This document shows, piece after piece, positions 50,169-58,456 of a stretch of DNA of 64,000 nt (within the stretch, counting starts at the first letter, position 1; the number at the start of each line of letters is the position of its first letter). The position numbers and the translations under genes are program-made. The notes beneath the pieces were generated by a model. It searched no databases and had not been told where the DNA came from. It saw only the letters and a program-made list of their open reading frames with translations. The stretch is from Duganella qianjiadongensis (GTDB taxonomy: Bacteria > Pseudomonadota > Gammaproteobacteria > Burkholderiales > Burkholderiaceae_D), in the NCBI RefSeq assembly GCF_009857915.1, contig NZ_WWCM01000003.1, forward strand, positions 124,001 to 188,000, in the 5' to 3' direction.

Positions 50169-51944
50169 CTAGTGGGCGCTCTTCTGCACCATGGCGCTGC
50201 CTATACCGTGGCGCTTGCCTTCGCTCACGGCCGTCACCGTGCCATCGGGATTGAACACCAGCGCGTTGGCCGCGCCGATTTCTTCCGGCTGGCCCCAGCG
50301 CTGGCCCAGTTTTTCCAGAGCTTGCGCCTGTGCCGTGCCGGCAAAGCCCGGCTCTACATCGGTAGTCATGCCGTTGCGTTCGGACAGACGCGGTGCGTTC
50401 AGCGCGTCCGGCATGCTCATGCCCAGATCGAGGTAGTTGACCATGGTCTGCAGCACTGTGGTGATGATGGTGGCGCCGCCCGGGCTGCCGATGGTGAAGG
50501 CCGGTTTGCCGTTGCGGAAAGCGATGGTGGGCGACATGCTGGAACGGGGCCGCTTGCCCGCTTCCGGCACGTTCGGTGCCGGGCCGGAGAAGTCGAAGTC
50601 GGTCATTTCATTATTCAGCAGGAAGCCATAGCCGGGCACCACGATGCCGCTGCCGCCCCACGATTCGATGGTGTAGGTGTAGGAAACGATGTTGCCTTCC
50701 TTGTCAGCCACGGTCAGGTGGGTGGTGTGGGCGCCTTCGGCCAGCAGCTTGTTGCTGCGCGGACGCAGCGGCACACTGACATCGTTCTGGAACGGATAAG
50801 GATCACCGGCATCGGCATGGGGGCTGGCCTGCTGCGGGTTGATCAGTTCGCGGCGGCGCGCGGCATATTCCTTGCTCAGCAAACCGGCCACGGGCGCGTC
50901 GACGAATTCGGGATCGGCCAGATAGGCATTGCGGTCGGCGAAGGCCAGCCGGCTCGCTTCCAGATACAGGTGTTCGGCCTGAGCGCGTGGCAGGGCTTTC
51001 AGGTCGTAGCCTTCCAGAATATTGAGCGCTTCGGCAATCGCAATGCCGCCGCTGCTGGGCAGGGCCATGCCGTACAGGTCGTAGCCACGGTAGGTGCTGT
51101 GGATGGGCTGGCGGATGCGCACTTCGTAATTGGCCAGGTCGGCCATGCTCATGTTGCCGGCACGTACCTGTACGCCGGGGGCGACGGGCGGCTGGTTGAC
51201 AGCGGCCACCACGGCGCGGCCCAGTTTGCCTTCATAAAAAGTCCTGATGCCGCCGCTGGCCAGTTCGCGGTAGGCCTTGGCCAGATCGGGATTGCGCAGC
51301 AGGGTGCCGGGCGGCAGTGCTTTGCCATCCTTCATATATAGCGCCGCCGTGGCGGGGAATAGTTTGAATTTGCCGAGGTTTTCGTCGATCAGGTGGCTGA
51401 AGTTGGCATTCACGGTAAAGCCTTTGCTGGCTACGCCTATGGCCGGTGCCAGCACCTGTGCAAACGACATGCTGCCATAGCGCTGCAGGGCTTCGTGCCA
51501 GCCCCGTACCGTACCCGGCACGCCGACCGACATGCCGCTGGCGATGGCGGTGTCGTAGTCTAGCGGCTTGCCATCCTGCTGGAATACAGTAGGGCTGAAG
51601 CTGGCCGGCGCCGTTTCGCGGTGATCGATGGTGATCACGCGCTTGTCCTTGGCCAGATAGATGACCATCAGGCCGCCACCGCCTATGCCGCAGCTGAACG
51701 GATCGGTCACGCCCAGCGTGGCCGCAGCGGCAACGGCCGCATCGATGGCATTGCCGCCCTTGTTCAGGATGGTAATGGCTGCCTGCGAGGCCGGTTCGCT
51801 GATGGTGGCTACAGCGCCACCCGTGCCGGTAGCCACAGGCGCTTTGGCCCAGGCGGCCGTTGGCGCGGTGAAGCTGATGGTCAGCGTGGTGATGAAGGTG
51901 GTGGAAACAAGGAAGGACAGGGTGGGCTGGCGGAGCTGGGTCAT
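50169..51944 (-). CDS. ggt: Gamma-glutamyltransferase
   Basis: This 591-aa periplasmic enzyme cleaves and transfers the gamma-glutamyl group of glutathione. It has a signal peptide (about 1-33, ending AAWAKAP). The self-processing nucleophile is Thr407 in EGAHTTHLTVADKEGN, where the precursor splits into large and small subunits. RPRSSMSPTIAF and FTIGSPGGATIITTV, with the oxyanion Gly-Gly, are conserved. The large-subunit start TGTGGAVATISEPASQAA is typical. It follows the lipoprotein gene by 15 nt on the same strand, so the two may be cotranscribed. Confidence 0.95.
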   Translation of the reverse strand: MTQLRQPTLSFLVSTTFITTLTISFTAPTAAWAKAPVATGTGGAVATISEPASQAAITILNKGGNAIDAAVAAAATLGVTDPFSCGIGGGGLMVIYLAKDKRVITIDHRETAPASFSPTVFQQDGKPLDYDTAIASGMSVGVPGTVRGWHEALQRYGSMSFAQVLAPAIGVASKGFTVNANFSHLIDENLGKFKLFPATAALYMKDGKALPPGTLLRNPDLAKAYRELASGGIRTFYEGKLGRAVVAAVNQPPVAPGVQVRAGNMSMADLANYEVRIRQPIHSTYRGYDLYGMALPSSGGIAIAEALNILEGYDLKALPRAQAEHLYLEASRLAFADRNAYLADPEFVDAPVAGLLSKEYAARRRELINPQQASPHADAGDPYPFQNDVSVPLRPRSNKLLAEGAHTTHLTVADKEGNIVSYTYTIESWGGSGIVVPGYGFLLNNEMTDFDFSGPAPNVPEAGKRPRSSMSPTIAFRNGKPAFTIGSPGGATIITTVLQTMVNYLDLGMSMPDALNAPRLSERNGMTTDVEPGFAGTAQAQALEKLGQRWGQPEEIGAANALVFNPDGTVTAVSEGKRHGIGSAMVQKSAH

Positions 51945-51959
51945 GGGCGCTTACTCGGG

Positions 51960-52430
51960 TTAGGATGAAGGTGCGTTGCTCACCCTCAAGCTTACCCGAT
52001 AATCTGGCGCGATTTCATCTTTTGCCGGGGCCGCCTGTGGTTCCAGCCCCGTCAGGGTAATGGTCCAGCCCTGTTCCGTGATGCTGGCGCGGGCATTGGG
52101 CATGTTTTCGGACAGTACAAACTGGCTGGTGCTGCCATCCTGCCCCGTCAGCACAAAGCTGTAGCTGATGTAGCCAGCCCATACGCACACGGTGCCGGCG
52201 CGGCAGCGGCTATCGTTGACGCGCTCCAGCCTGAGCTGGGCGGCAGCATGGTTGCTGCTGGCTGTCGCCGCCAGAGCTACGCTGGCACCCTGGGTCAGCA
52301 CGATATTGCGGGTGACGGCGGGGGGCTCTGCACCGGCACGCCCGAACGCGCTGCTACAGGCATACAGCAGCGCCATGCTGGCAATCAGCAGAGGCAGGAT
52401 GACGAGCTGCCGGAGTATGCTGGTTTTCAT
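51960..52430 (-). CDS. Putative lipoprotein, 156 aa, unknown function
   Basis: This protein has a lipobox (LLYACSSAF, Cys about 25), so it is lipid-anchored in the envelope. The mature part is a beta-rich domain with the recurring motif NDSRCRAGTVCVWAGYISY, two cysteines that probably form a disulfide; this motif is found in many uncharacterised bacterial lipoproteins. No function is known. The start MKTSILRQLVILPLL is clear. It lies upstream of ggt by 15 nt on the same strand and downstream of the rpoH terminator. Confidence 0.8.
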   Translation of the reverse strand: MKTSILRQLVILPLLIASMALLYACSSAFGRAGAEPPAVTRNIVLTQGASVALAATASSNHAAAQLRLERVNDSRCRAGTVCVWAGYISYSFVLTGQDGSTSQFVLSENMPNARASITEQGWTITLTGLEPQAAPAKDEIAPDYRVSLRVSNAPSS

Positions 52431-52509
52431 GGTAATACCTCGAAACTTCGAACGAAGGCCATCATGTGGCGCAACACACGATCAGCTTAACAAAAAGTCT
52501 ATAGATGGG

Positions 52510-52534
52510 GCGCACGCCAGACACTAGCGTGCGC
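52510..52534. repeat. Palindromic hairpin downstream of rpoH
   Basis: GCGCACGC (52510-52517) and GCGTGCGC (52527-52534) are perfect 8-bp arms around a 9-nt loop. On the minus strand it lies just after the rpoH terminator's T-run and about 80 nt before the lipoprotein gene, so it may be a second stop or a leader hairpin. Confidence 0.6.
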
Positions 52535-52541
52535 TGCAACG

Positions 52542-52576
52542 AAAAAAAACAGCCGCGCGCGGTGAGCGGCGGCTGT
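52542..52576 (-). terminator. Intrinsic terminator after rpoH
   Basis: On the minus strand ACAGCCGC (52576-52569) pairs with GCGGCTGT (52556-52549) and a T8 run follows (52549-52542). The stem starts about 20 nt after the rpoH stop. Confidence 0.9.
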
Positions 52577-52595
52577 CTGGCGGTGCCGGGCTGGT

Positions 52596-53495
52596 TTACT
52601 GGTATTTGGCCAGCGCAGCTTTCATTTTTTTCAGCGCCGCCACTTCGATCTGGCGGATGCGTTCGGCGGAAACGCCGAATTCTTCCGCCAGTTCATGCAG
52701 CGTGGCACCGCTGCCGTCATCATTGGCTAGCCAGCGCGCTTCGACGATGCGGCGCGAGCGGGCATCGAGCTGGGCCAGTGCCTGTTCCAGTCCTTCCGAA
52801 TGCAGCCGGTTGACCTGTTTGGCTTCCAGCACGCGGGTCGGCTCGCTGGCTTCCGAGGACAGGTAGGCGATAGGCGCGAACTTGTCGTCTTCGTCGTCGC
52901 TGGGCGATTCCAGTGCGATATCGCGACCGCTTAGACGGGTTTCCATCTCGATCACTTCTTCGCGCTTCACATCCAGCGTCTGCGCCAGCTGGTCGATCTG
53001 GGCCGGGCTCATGGCATCGAGACCGGTTTTGTGGCTGCGCAGGTTGAAGAACAGCTTGCGCTGGGCCTTGGTGGTGGCCACTTTGACCAGACGCCAGTTC
53101 TTCAGGATGTACTCGTGCATCTCGGCTTTAATCCAGTGCATGGCGTAGGACACCAGCCGCACGCCCTGATCGGGATCGAAGCGTTTGACGGCCTTCATCA
53201 GGCCGATGTTGCCTTCCTGAATCAGGTCGGCGTGCGGCAGGCCGTAGCCCAGATAGCCGCGCGCGATCGACACCACCAGACGCAGGTGCGACAGCACCAG
53301 CTCCTGTGCGGCAGCCAGATCGTTGTGTTCTTTCAGACGCTTGGCGAGGGAGGTTTCCTCGTCATGGCTCAGCATCGGCAGACGGTTGACGGCCGAAATA
53401 TAGGCATCGATATTGCCCAGATTACCAGTAAATCCCAGTCCCAAGGCGCGATTGGTGACCGGTACCAGAGCATTCGGTGCGGACATCGTAGGCAT
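52596..53495 (-). CDS. rpoH: Heat-shock sigma factor RpoH (sigma-32)
   Basis: This 299-aa sigma factor directs RNA polymerase to heat-shock promoters. It has region 2 (about 75-145; DLIQEGNIGLMKAVKRFDP, GVRLVSYAMHWIKAEMHEYI), the RpoH box QRKLFFNLR near residue 150, found only in RpoH, and region 4.2 with a helix-turn-helix (TLHELAEEFGVSAERIRQIE). An AAGGA site precedes the ATG. It follows ftsX in the conserved ftsY-ftsE-ftsX-rpoH order but has its own promoter with a CIRCE operator, and ends at a strong terminator. Confidence 0.97.
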   Translation of the reverse strand: MPTMSAPNALVPVTNRALGLGFTGNLGNIDAYISAVNRLPMLSHDEETSLAKRLKEHNDLAAAQELVLSHLRLVVSIARGYLGYGLPHADLIQEGNIGLMKAVKRFDPDQGVRLVSYAMHWIKAEMHEYILKNWRLVKVATTKAQRKLFFNLRSHKTGLDAMSPAQIDQLAQTLDVKREEVIEMETRLSGRDIALESPSDDEDDKFAPIAYLSSEASEPTRVLEAKQVNRLHSEGLEQALAQLDARSRRIVEARWLANDDGSGATLHELAEEFGVSAERIRQIEVAALKKMKAALAKYQ

Positions 53496-53579
53496 ATTTT
53501 TTCCTTAGTGGTGAGTGCGTCTTAGCAAAAATTATTACTTTGTCGCTGTAGAGAACTGAATTTGCTCTGCAGTCGATAT

Positions 53580-53609
53580 ATATTAGCACTCTCTGTCGTT
53601 GAGTGCCAA
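53580..53609 (-). promoter_or_regulatory. rpoH promoter with CIRCE operator
   Basis: TTAGCACTC (53583-53591), 9 nt, GAGTGCCAA (53601-53609) matches the HrcA operator CIRCE with one change. On the minus strand the -35 TTGGCA (53609-53604), an 18-nt spacer and the -10 TAATAT (53585-53580) overlap it, so HrcA would sit on the core promoter and repress rpoH at normal temperature. Confidence 0.88.
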
Positions 53610-53730
53610 TCACTGCAAATCTATCGCATTGATAGCAAAAAAGCTATAGCCAGCGTCAGGTAATAGGCACAGAGTGCGCCTTGCAACTTAGGCTGGGCTT
53701 AATACAGGGAAGGGTAGTGCCGGAGGGGCG

Positions 53731-53760
53731 TAGCGTCCGTGCGGGGCCGCACGGACGCTA
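53731..53760. repeat. 14-bp perfect hairpin after ftsX
   Basis: TAGCGTCCGTGCGG (53731-53744) and CCGCACGGACGCTA (53747-53760) are exact mirror arms with a 2-nt centre, about 10 nt after the ftsX stop (minus strand). No T-run follows on the minus strand. It may be a Rho-assisted terminator or mRNA end stabiliser between ftsX and rpoH. Confidence 0.8.
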
Positions 53761-53769
53761 GCGGAAGGC

Positions 53770-54690
53770 TTAATTCATGCGCGCCAGATGGCGCTGCACG
53801 GACAGCATGGCGCCCAGCAGGCCGAGGCCGGCCGAGAGGGCCAGCAGGCCGGCCATGGCTAGCGGCGGCAACGGAGTCAGCTGGAATTCCGAGGCATACA
53901 GCCGGGCAAATTCGGCGATCGCCTGATTCAGCGGGCGCAGCGCCAGCGCTACGGCGCCCAGCGCCACACCGCCGGCGCACAGGCCCAGCAGGGCGCCGGT
54001 GTAGAAGAAGGGGCGGTGGATGAAGTTGTCGGTGGCGCCGATCAGCTTGCAGACCTGAATTTCTTCGCGCTGGGTCAGCACCTGCAGGCGGATGGTATTG
54101 AAGATCACGGCCACCACCACCGTACCCAGCGTGGCGGCCAGGATCAGCAGGGCCATGCGCAGCACATTGATCAGGGCAGCCAGACGTTTGACCCAGGCCG
54201 AGTCGACCTGTACCGATTCGACTCCGGGCAGGGTGCGGAGCTGTTCGGCCAGCTGGTCCACATCACCGCCAGCCTGGGCATTGCGGAAGGCATCGATCTT
54301 GATGACATAGCTATCGGGCAGGGGGTTTTCGCCCAGCGTGGTCAGCACATCGGCCAGTCCGTTCTTGTCGCGCAGCTGGTCCAGCGCCTTTTCGCGCGGG
54401 GTGAAGATAATCTTGGCCTGCTTGTCCTTGACGGTCTGGCGCAGCGAGGAGGCCAGTGCCTGGGCCTGTTCGCGCGGCGTATCCTGACGCAGGAATACGC
54501 TGACTTCGGGATCGACCGAGAGCTGCTCCGACATGGGGCGCACATTGTCGAGCAGGGTGACGCCGGCAAACGGCAGCGCCAGCGCGATGGCCACCACCAG
54601 AATATTGAACAGGAAACCGCCGGGCGAGCGGCGCAGGTGCAGCAGGGCTGCGCCCAGAGCGTAACGGTGCTGGCGTAACCAGTTAGTCAT
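53770..54690 (-). CDS. ftsX: Cell division protein FtsX
   Basis: This 306-aa membrane protein has four transmembrane helices (near 22-44, 180-203, 232-255, 275-298) and a large periplasmic loop between the first two (about 45-175) that contacts peptidoglycan hydrolase activators. Family motifs are HRYALGAALLHLRRSPGGFL and LTQREEIQVCKLIGATDNFI. With FtsE it links cytokinesis to cell wall cleavage at the septum. It overlaps ftsE by four bases and is followed by the large hairpin and the rpoH promoter. Confidence 0.96.
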   Translation of the reverse strand: MTNWLRQHRYALGAALLHLRRSPGGFLFNILVVAIALALPFAGVTLLDNVRPMSEQLSVDPEVSVFLRQDTPREQAQALASSLRQTVKDKQAKIIFTPREKALDQLRDKNGLADVLTTLGENPLPDSYVIKIDAFRNAQAGGDVDQLAEQLRTLPGVESVQVDSAWVKRLAALINVLRMALLILAATLGTVVVAVIFNTIRLQVLTQREEIQVCKLIGATDNFIHRPFFYTGALLGLCAGGVALGAVALALRPLNQAIAEFARLYASEFQLTPLPPLAMAGLLALSAGLGLLGAMLSVQRHLARMN

Positions 54691-55343
54691 GCGGCTACCT
54701 CCAGTTGGCCTTGATTGAGATGGATCACGCGCGCGGCTGCATCGAGCATCTGTTCGTCGTGGCTGGAAATAATGCAGGTCACGCCGACCGAATTGAAGGC
54801 CTTGAGAGCATCCAGCACGCGGTTGGCGCTGACCCGGTCCAGATTGGCCGTGGGTTCATCGGCCAGTATCAGCTGGGGACGGTTGACGATGGCGCGCGCG
54901 ATCGACACGCGCTGCTGCTCGCCACCGGAGAGCGATAGCGGCTGGGCATCGGCGCGCTCGGCCAGTCCCACCTTGTCGAGCGCGGCACGGGCGCGGGTTT
55001 CCGCTTCCTTGTGCGCGGCGCCCGCCACCAGCAGGGGCAGCATCACATTGGCCAGGATGCTGCGGTCGGTGAGCAGGCGCTGCTGCTGGAAGATCAGGCC
55101 CAGATTGCGCCGCAGCGAAGGAATTGCGGCCGGACGGATGCGCGCAATATCGGCGCCGTTGATCAGCACCTGGCCGCTGCTGGGACGCTCGATGGCAGCG
55201 ATCATTTTCAGCAGGGTGGACTTGCCGGCGCCGGAAGGGCCGGCCAGAAACACCAGCTCGCCCTTGGCCACCGTGAAGGACACATCGTGCAGGGCGTAAG
55301 TATCGGTGGAATATTGTTTGGAAACGTTGCGGAATTCGATCAT
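54687..55343 (-). CDS. ftsE: Cell division ATP-binding protein FtsE
   Basis: This 218-aa ABC ATPase partners FtsX. It has Walker A FLAGPSGAGKSTLLKMI, the signature QPLSLSGGEQQRVSIARAIV and Walker B QLILADEPTANLDR, plus the opening MIEFRNVSKQYSTDTYALHD typical of FtsE. It overlaps ftsX by four bases (ATGA) and lies about 15 nt after ftsY. The order ftsY-ftsE-ftsX is conserved in proteobacteria. Confidence 0.97.
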   Translation of the reverse strand: MIEFRNVSKQYSTDTYALHDVSFTVAKGELVFLAGPSGAGKSTLLKMIAAIERPSSGQVLINGADIARIRPAAIPSLRRNLGLIFQQQRLLTDRSILANVMLPLLVAGAAHKEAETRARAALDKVGLAERADAQPLSLSGGEQQRVSIARAIVNRPQLILADEPTANLDRVSANRVLDALKAFNSVGVTCIISSHDEQMLDAAARVIHLNQGQLEVAA

Positions 55344-55358
55344 GGAACGGTTATCCGG

Positions 55359-56396
55359 TCATTCACCCAGTAAAGCATCGACAAATTCGGCCGCCACGAA
55401 GGGCTGCAGATCCTCTATCTTCTCGCCTATGCCGATGAAATACACCGGCACCGGACGCACGCGGGCAATCGCGGCCAGCACGCCGCCCTTGGCCGTGCCA
55501 TCGAGCTTGGTAATGACCAGCCCGGTCAGATGCAGCGCATCGTCAAAGGCTTTTACCTGCGCCAGTGCATTCTGCCCGGTATTGCCATCAATCACCAGCA
55601 GCGTTTCATGGGGCGCGCCTTCCATGCCCTTGCCCAGCACGCGCTGGACTTTTTTCAGCTCTTCCATCAGGTGCAGCTGGGTCGGCAGGCGGCCGGCCGT
55701 ATCGACCATCACCACATCGTGGCCCCGGGCTTTGCCGGACTGCACGGCATCGAAGGCCACAGCGGCCGGATCGCCGGAGGCCTGCGAAATCACCGTGATG
55801 TTATTGCGCTGGCCCCATACCATCAGCTGTTCGCGCGCGGCGGCGCGGAAGGTGTCGCCTGCGGCCAGCAGCACCGACTGGTGGTGGGTCTGCATATGCT
55901 TGGCCAGCTTGCCGATGGTGGTGGTCTTGCCAGCGCCATTCACGCCGGCAATCATCATCACCATGGGCTGATGGCGTCCCAGCTCGAACGGACGCTGCAG
56001 CGGCAGCAGCAGTTCCACCAGCAGCTGTTTCAGCGCAGCTTTGACGGCGGCGGCATCGAGCAGCTTGTCCTGCTTGACCTTCTGTTTCAGTGCGGTAAGC
56101 AGGTATTCGGTGGCTTCCACCCCGGCGTCGGACATCAGCAGGGCCGCTTCCAGTTCGTCATACAGATCGTCATCGATCTTGGCGCCGACGAACAGGATGG
56201 ACAGGTTGGAGGAAGTCTTGGACAGGCCCGCTTTCAGGCGCGCCATCCACGACTGGCGCGGCGCCGGTTCTTCAACCAGCAGTGGCGCGGCAGCAGGCGC
56301 AGCGCTGACGGGAGTGGCAGGCGCCGCAGCAGGCGCGGCAGCAGGAGTAGCGGCCTCGGGAGGCGTGACGGTTTTTTTCTTGAAGAAACTAAACAT
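55359..56396 (-). CDS. ftsY: Signal recognition particle receptor FtsY
   Basis: This 345-aa GTPase receives SRP-ribosome complexes at the membrane. It has an Ala/Pro-rich N-terminal part (about 10-45), a helical N domain and the GTPase G domain with G1 GVNGAGKTTTIGKLA (near 145), DTFRAAAREQL, the DTAGR box (near 225) and ITKLDGTAKGG (near 290). The acidic A domain seen in E. coli is short here, the usual form in this group. It starts the ftsY-ftsE-ftsX block and follows the MerR-type gene by about 95 nt. Confidence 0.97.
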   Translation of the reverse strand: MFSFFKKKTVTPPEAATPAAAPAAAPATPVSAAPAAAPLLVEEPAPRQSWMARLKAGLSKTSSNLSILFVGAKIDDDLYDELEAALLMSDAGVEATEYLLTALKQKVKQDKLLDAAAVKAALKQLLVELLLPLQRPFELGRHQPMVMMIAGVNGAGKTTTIGKLAKHMQTHHQSVLLAAGDTFRAAAREQLMVWGQRNNITVISQASGDPAAVAFDAVQSGKARGHDVVMVDTAGRLPTQLHLMEELKKVQRVLGKGMEGAPHETLLVIDGNTGQNALAQVKAFDDALHLTGLVITKLDGTAKGGVLAAIARVRPVPVYFIGIGEKIEDLQPFVAAEFVDALLGE

Positions 56397-56491
56397 GGGC
56401 AGGTGGTTACGGGCGCTTCAAGCGGAGGCTGGCGTGGCCAGCCACTAGGAAACGCTTATTCTACCAGAGCCCTACTGCATGGCCGCGGCGA

Positions 56492-57424
56492 TTAGCGGCT
56501 AGTACGCTGGCGCCAGTCGGCAATGGCAGCCTGCAATTCGTGCAGGGCGAACACGCGGACATATGGTGGGCGGCGGCGTTTCAGGGCGACATTGCTGCCG
56601 CCGGCCCACAGTTCCGTCTGGCCGCCCAGACGATTGTTCAGCTCGGCCAGACCGTCGAGCGCCTGGCGTGCGTTCATGGCGACCGAGAATGACAGGGCGA
56701 TGATGTCGACGCGCTGGGCCTGTGCCGCTTCGACGATGTCGATCAGCGGGGTCTGCACGCCTAGCGAGATGCAGTGCGCGCCTTCGGCCACGCACATGGC
56801 TTCGGCCATCAGCAGGCCCAGACCGTGGCGTTCCTGCGGCAGCGTGGTCAGCATGATGCGCGGCGCACCATGGCTGTTGCCGTTCGCCTGGGGCATGGCG
56901 AAGATGGCGCTGCGCATCACTACGGTCAGCGATTCGGTGTACAGATGTTCTTCGAAGGTGGCGAGGATGCCGCTGGCCCAGGCTTCGCCCACCAGCGAGG
57001 TGAGCGGCGCAACCAGATCGATCACAAAGCTTTTCAGCCCCATCATCAGCAGTGCCTGCGACAGCTTGCGGCGCAGTGCTTCCATCTGGTGGCTCTTGCA
57101 GAGGTCGATATAGCTCTGCAGTTCGGGCGGGGGCACGCTCGTGGTTTTGACGACGGCGGCCTGGCCGGTCAGTGCTTTCAGTTCTTCGCTACTGTGCTGG
57201 ATGATTTTGCTGGGACGATAGCCGAGATCGATCAGCCGTTTGACCAGACGCAGCTTCTGCACCTGATCCGGCGGGTAGATCCGTTCGCCATTGGGGTCGC
57301 GCAGAGGCTGCGGGAAGGCGTAACGGCGCTCCCACACTCGTAAAGTCTCCTTGGCAACGCCGGTGTCGCGTTCCACGTCACTAATTGTGCTCAGTGCTAG
57401 TGGTGTATTTTCTTTATTAATCAT
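56492..57424 (-). CDS. CarH/LitR-type MerR regulator with cobalamin-binding domain
   Basis: This 310-aa protein has an N-terminal MerR winged helix (about 10-85; AKETLRVWERRYAFPQPLRD) and a C-terminal B12-binding module. The cobalamin signatures of the CarH light sensor are present: Trp149-x9-Glu159-His160 in WASGILATFEEH (upper ligand) and the Glu198-x-His200-x-x-Gly203 motif in PQERHGLG (lower ligand). Such proteins repress genes in the dark and release DNA when light breaks the adenosylcobalamin bond. Light-protection genes are not adjacent, so its targets are unknown. It is divergent from a 1-kb non-coding region containing a perfect palindrome at 57652. Confidence 0.88.
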   Translation of the reverse strand: MINKENTPLALSTISDVERDTGVAKETLRVWERRYAFPQPLRDPNGERIYPPDQVQKLRLVKRLIDLGYRPSKIIQHSSEELKALTGQAAVVKTTSVPPPELQSYIDLCKSHQMEALRRKLSQALLMMGLKSFVIDLVAPLTSLVGEAWASGILATFEEHLYTESLTVVMRSAIFAMPQANGNSHGAPRIMLTTLPQERHGLGLLMAEAMCVAEGAHCISLGVQTPLIDIVEAAQAQRVDIIALSFSVAMNARQALDGLAELNNRLGGQTELWAGGSNVALKRRRPPYVRVFALHELQAAIADWRQRTSR

Positions 57425-57651
57425 CAGGCTACAGCGGCCAGTTTTTTATTGGCTGCAAGGGTTGGCACAGGGTCCGGGTGCACAACGCGCACGGTCACGC
57501 CGGATAACGCGACCTGCATTCTACATTCGATTTATGAGCGCAAGTATGGCACGCAGCCAGCAGCTTGTCTGTTCGTGCATGGAGAAAACAGCTTGTCCAC
57601 GACATGTCCCAGACAGCCAGAATGAAATATGTGATTCCGTCGCTGGAGGAA

Positions 57652-57670
57652 ATTTTGTCATAGACAAAAT
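57652..57670. promoter_or_regulatory. Perfect 19-bp palindrome (ATTTTGTC-ATA-GACAAAAT)
   Basis: Two exact 8-bp arms flank a 3-nt centre. The length and symmetry fit a dimeric regulator site; it lies 228 nt upstream of the CarH-like gene start. Which protein binds is unknown. Confidence 0.6.
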
Positions 57671-58213
57671 ATTTTTCTTAGGAAATGTTGTCCCGGAAGG
57701 GGAAACCGTTGTTTTTAGCGCTGACTTTTCTGCTGAAATTGACTTGTTCTGCATGAATTTTAAATTTCCGCAATCTTTTTCGATGGTAATGTTGCGTAAT
57801 TGTGACAAGTAGCAATTACTTACAAATTGCTGATGCGACGCAGCAGCTTGCAGGGGAGGCTGAATTTAATTGAGCAATATGAGGTTTTTTCATGCATATA
57901 GTTGGCATTGTGCGATATTTCGCCGTTGAAATCGCCGAATTTTCTGCGGAGTTGTAAGCTTATTACCAATTAGTTGAGGCTGTTGTCTGCCGGCTCCGGT
58001 ATAAAATGTCATGGTTAATAGCAAACATAGCTATTTTCACTTGGTCCGACAATGCTGTCCGTCCCGCGAGGGCAGGGCAGTCTGGAATAAAGAAATCGGG
58101 CGGAAAATCCGGGCTAGTTGGTTCTAAAGGCAGGAAATATTGCGATGCGGTAGAATGCTGGCGTTTTGAAATTCTGCCAAGAGTAACAAACGGCAATCTT
58201 GCCCATGTGACTC

Positions 58214-58242
58214 TTGATAGACAAGCAAAGCATCAGTATAGT
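58214..58242 (+). promoter_or_regulatory. Porin gene promoter
   Basis: TTGATA (58214-58219), a 17-nt spacer and TATAGT (58237-58242) form a good sigma-70 promoter. Transcription would start near 58249, giving a leader of about 208 nt before the porin start codon, long enough for small-RNA or other post-transcriptional control. Confidence 0.65.
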
Positions 58243-58456
58243 GCCGCCTCCGGCGCGCAAGCGCGCTGCGATAAAGCCAGCGGCGACCGTATCGGCCGCA
58301 TTTAAGTGAACGCCTCGCGTATCCCGCGGAGCATAGTGGCAGCTGGGGAGTTTGCCCTCACAAATACACGACGTCTGAAGCGACGTCGATAAGCACCGAA
58401 CATGCCGTAATACTAGCTTTACCTATTTACAGCAACACAACTGAAGGAAACACGTT

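Larger units (their letters stand above)
57425..58456. other. 1-kb non-coding, AT-rich region between the MerR-type gene and the porin gene
   Basis: I find no frame with a credible start, coding bias and family likeness in this stretch. It contains a 19-bp palindrome (57652-57670), a good sigma-70 promoter (58214-58242) and an untranslated leader of about 200 nt before the porin gene that includes a CGACGTC/GACGTCG hairpin (58369-58388). AT-content is clearly higher than in the flanking genes. Confidence 0.7.

Noticed and set aside
57351..57812. Overlapping frames on both strands in the non-coding region
   Set aside because: The plus-strand frame begins inside the MerR-type gene in antisense, and neither has a start site or protein-like composition.
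58006..58305. A 99-codon frame upstream of the porin gene
   Set aside because: It lacks a ribosome site and coding bias, runs across the predicted porin promoter, and resembles no family.
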